From: Pseudomonadota bacterium | GTDB lineage: Bacteria; Desulfobacterota; Desulfobacteria; Desulfobacterales; Desulfobacteraceae | Reading direction: 5' to 3' | NCBI GenBank assembly: GCA_018812385.1 | Contig: JAHJDU010000048.1 | Location: 1-5,479, forward strand | Length of the DNA: 5,479 nt | In this document: positions 4,880 through 5,479 of the stretch, piece after piece | Layout of the letters: each line of letters begins with the position of its first letter | Position numbering within the stretch: the stretch's first letter is position 1 | Position numbers and translations under genes: made by a program | The notes under the pieces: model-generated | Database searches by the model: none | The model's input: only the letters and a program-made list of their open reading frames with translations | What the model was told of the DNA's origin: nothing

Positions 4880-5479
4880 AATCCTATTTCAGGGCATTGA
4901 CTATTGCAGGTTCGGACAGCGGCGGTGGTGCCGGTATCCAGGCTGATTTAAAAACCTTTTCCGCCCTGGGCTGTTTTGGAATGTCTGCCATTACAGCCCT
5001 TACGGCCCAGAACACCCGTGTGGTAACAGGAATTTTCCCGGTTCCACCCGATTTTATCGGTCAGCAGATTGATGCGGTCATGGAGGATATTGGCACGGAT
5101 GCCGTAAAAATCGGTATGCTTCACTCCCCGGAAGTGATTGAAGTGGTGGCTAAAAAGCTTATCCAGTGGAAGTGTCCCAATATTGTCCTTGACCCGGTCA
5201 TGATTTCAAAAAGCGGTGACAAGCTGCTGAGAGAAGATGCTGTTATGGCATTGAAAACCATTCTTATCCCCAAAGCCTTTATTATCACACCCAACCTGCC
5301 TGAAGCTTCGGTTCTGCTGAACCGGGATGTTGAAACCCTGGATGATATGACCCTGGCAGCAAAGGATCTTGCAGACTTAGGCTGTGCCAATGTTCTGCTG
5401 AAAGGGGGTCATCTTACCCATGGGGACAGCTTAGATCTTCTATTTCAAAAGGATAAAAACAAATCAATAAAACTGCCTG
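4876..5479 (+). CDS. thiD: Hydroxymethylpyrimidine/phosphomethylpyrimidine kinase ThiD, 3'-truncated by the window edge
   Basis: ThiD phosphorylates HMP and then HMP-phosphate, supplying HMP-PP to ThiE. The ATG at 4876 overlaps the thiE stop by 4 nt (ATGA) and has an AGGAG site (4863-4867) 8 nt upstream. The frame stays open to the window end, giving 201 residues of a family usually about 260-270 long, so roughly 60-70 residues are outside. Visible ribokinase-family motifs are TIAGSDSGGGAGIQADLKTF (from residue 9), LGCFGMSAITALTAQNT (31-47, with Q45 at the pyrimidine-contacting position), KIGML (78-82), LDPVMISKSGDKLL (105-118), ITPNLPEA (137-144) and LLKGGH (174-179). The C-terminal nucleotide-binding GTGC-like segment with the catalytic cysteine lies beyond the edge. 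Confidence 0.97.
   Translation, partial: MKSYFRALTIAGSDSGGGAGIQADLKTFSALGCFGMSAITALTAQNTRVVTGIFPVPPDFIGQQIDAVMEDIGTDAVKIGMLHSPEVIEVVAKKLIQWKCPNIVLDPVMISKSGDKLLREDAVMALKTILIPKAFIITPNLPEASVLLNRDVETLDDMTLAAKDLADLGCANVLLKGGHLTHGDSLDLLFQKDKNKSIKLP

Noticed and set aside
4244..5479. ThiE-ThiD fusion
   Set aside because: A TGA stop at 4877-4879 separates them; they overlap by ATGA and each has its own full N-terminal motif.

Overview
The window is an ordinary bacterial chromosomal segment. It carries the 3' part of a flavodoxin-fold oxidoreductase gene, then a noncoding stretch of about 460 bases containing a clear TPP (thiamine pyrophosphate) riboswitch, then a tightly packed six-gene thiamine operon that runs off the right edge. 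Codon use, moderate GC content and the Gram-negative style signal peptide would fit a deltaproteobacterial sulfate reducer such as Desulfobacteraceae. That assignment is an impression, not something the sequence proves.

Region by region. Bases 2-544 (+) encode a 5'-truncated NAD(P)H:quinone-oxidoreductase-like flavoprotein. Bases 545-819 hold no convincing (+) gene. They contain a possible 49-codon membrane-protein ORF on the minus strand (615-764), a GC-rich hairpin (709-734) and a TTGACA promoter element (764-769). Bases 820-917 form the TPP aptamer. Bases 918-1004 are its expression platform. There is no intrinsic terminator there, but a 12-bp stem can mask the ribosome binding site of the first gene, and a competing 10-bp pairing can release it.

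The operon is thiZ (ATPase, 1005-1751), thiX (permease, 1738-2475), thiY (periplasmic binding protein, 2491-3426), thiM (hydroxyethylthiazole kinase, 3438-4235), thiE (thiamine-phosphate synthase, 4244-4879) and thiD (HMP/HMP-P kinase, 4876 to past the edge). Junctions are overlaps of 14 and 4 nt or gaps of 8-15 nt, so co-transcription and translational coupling are likely.

Together the genes describe a TPP-repressed salvage route. The ABC transporter imports a thiamine pyrimidine precursor. ThiD phosphorylates the pyrimidine to HMP-PP, ThiM phosphorylates the thiazole alcohol, and ThiE joins the two into thiamine phosphate. No de novo pyrimidine or thiazole synthesis gene (thiC, thiG) is visible here. 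I see no previously undescribed system. The most rewarding detail is the concrete, testable switching model for the riboswitch expression platform, followed by the small minus-strand ORF whose start codon overlaps the candidate thi promoter.
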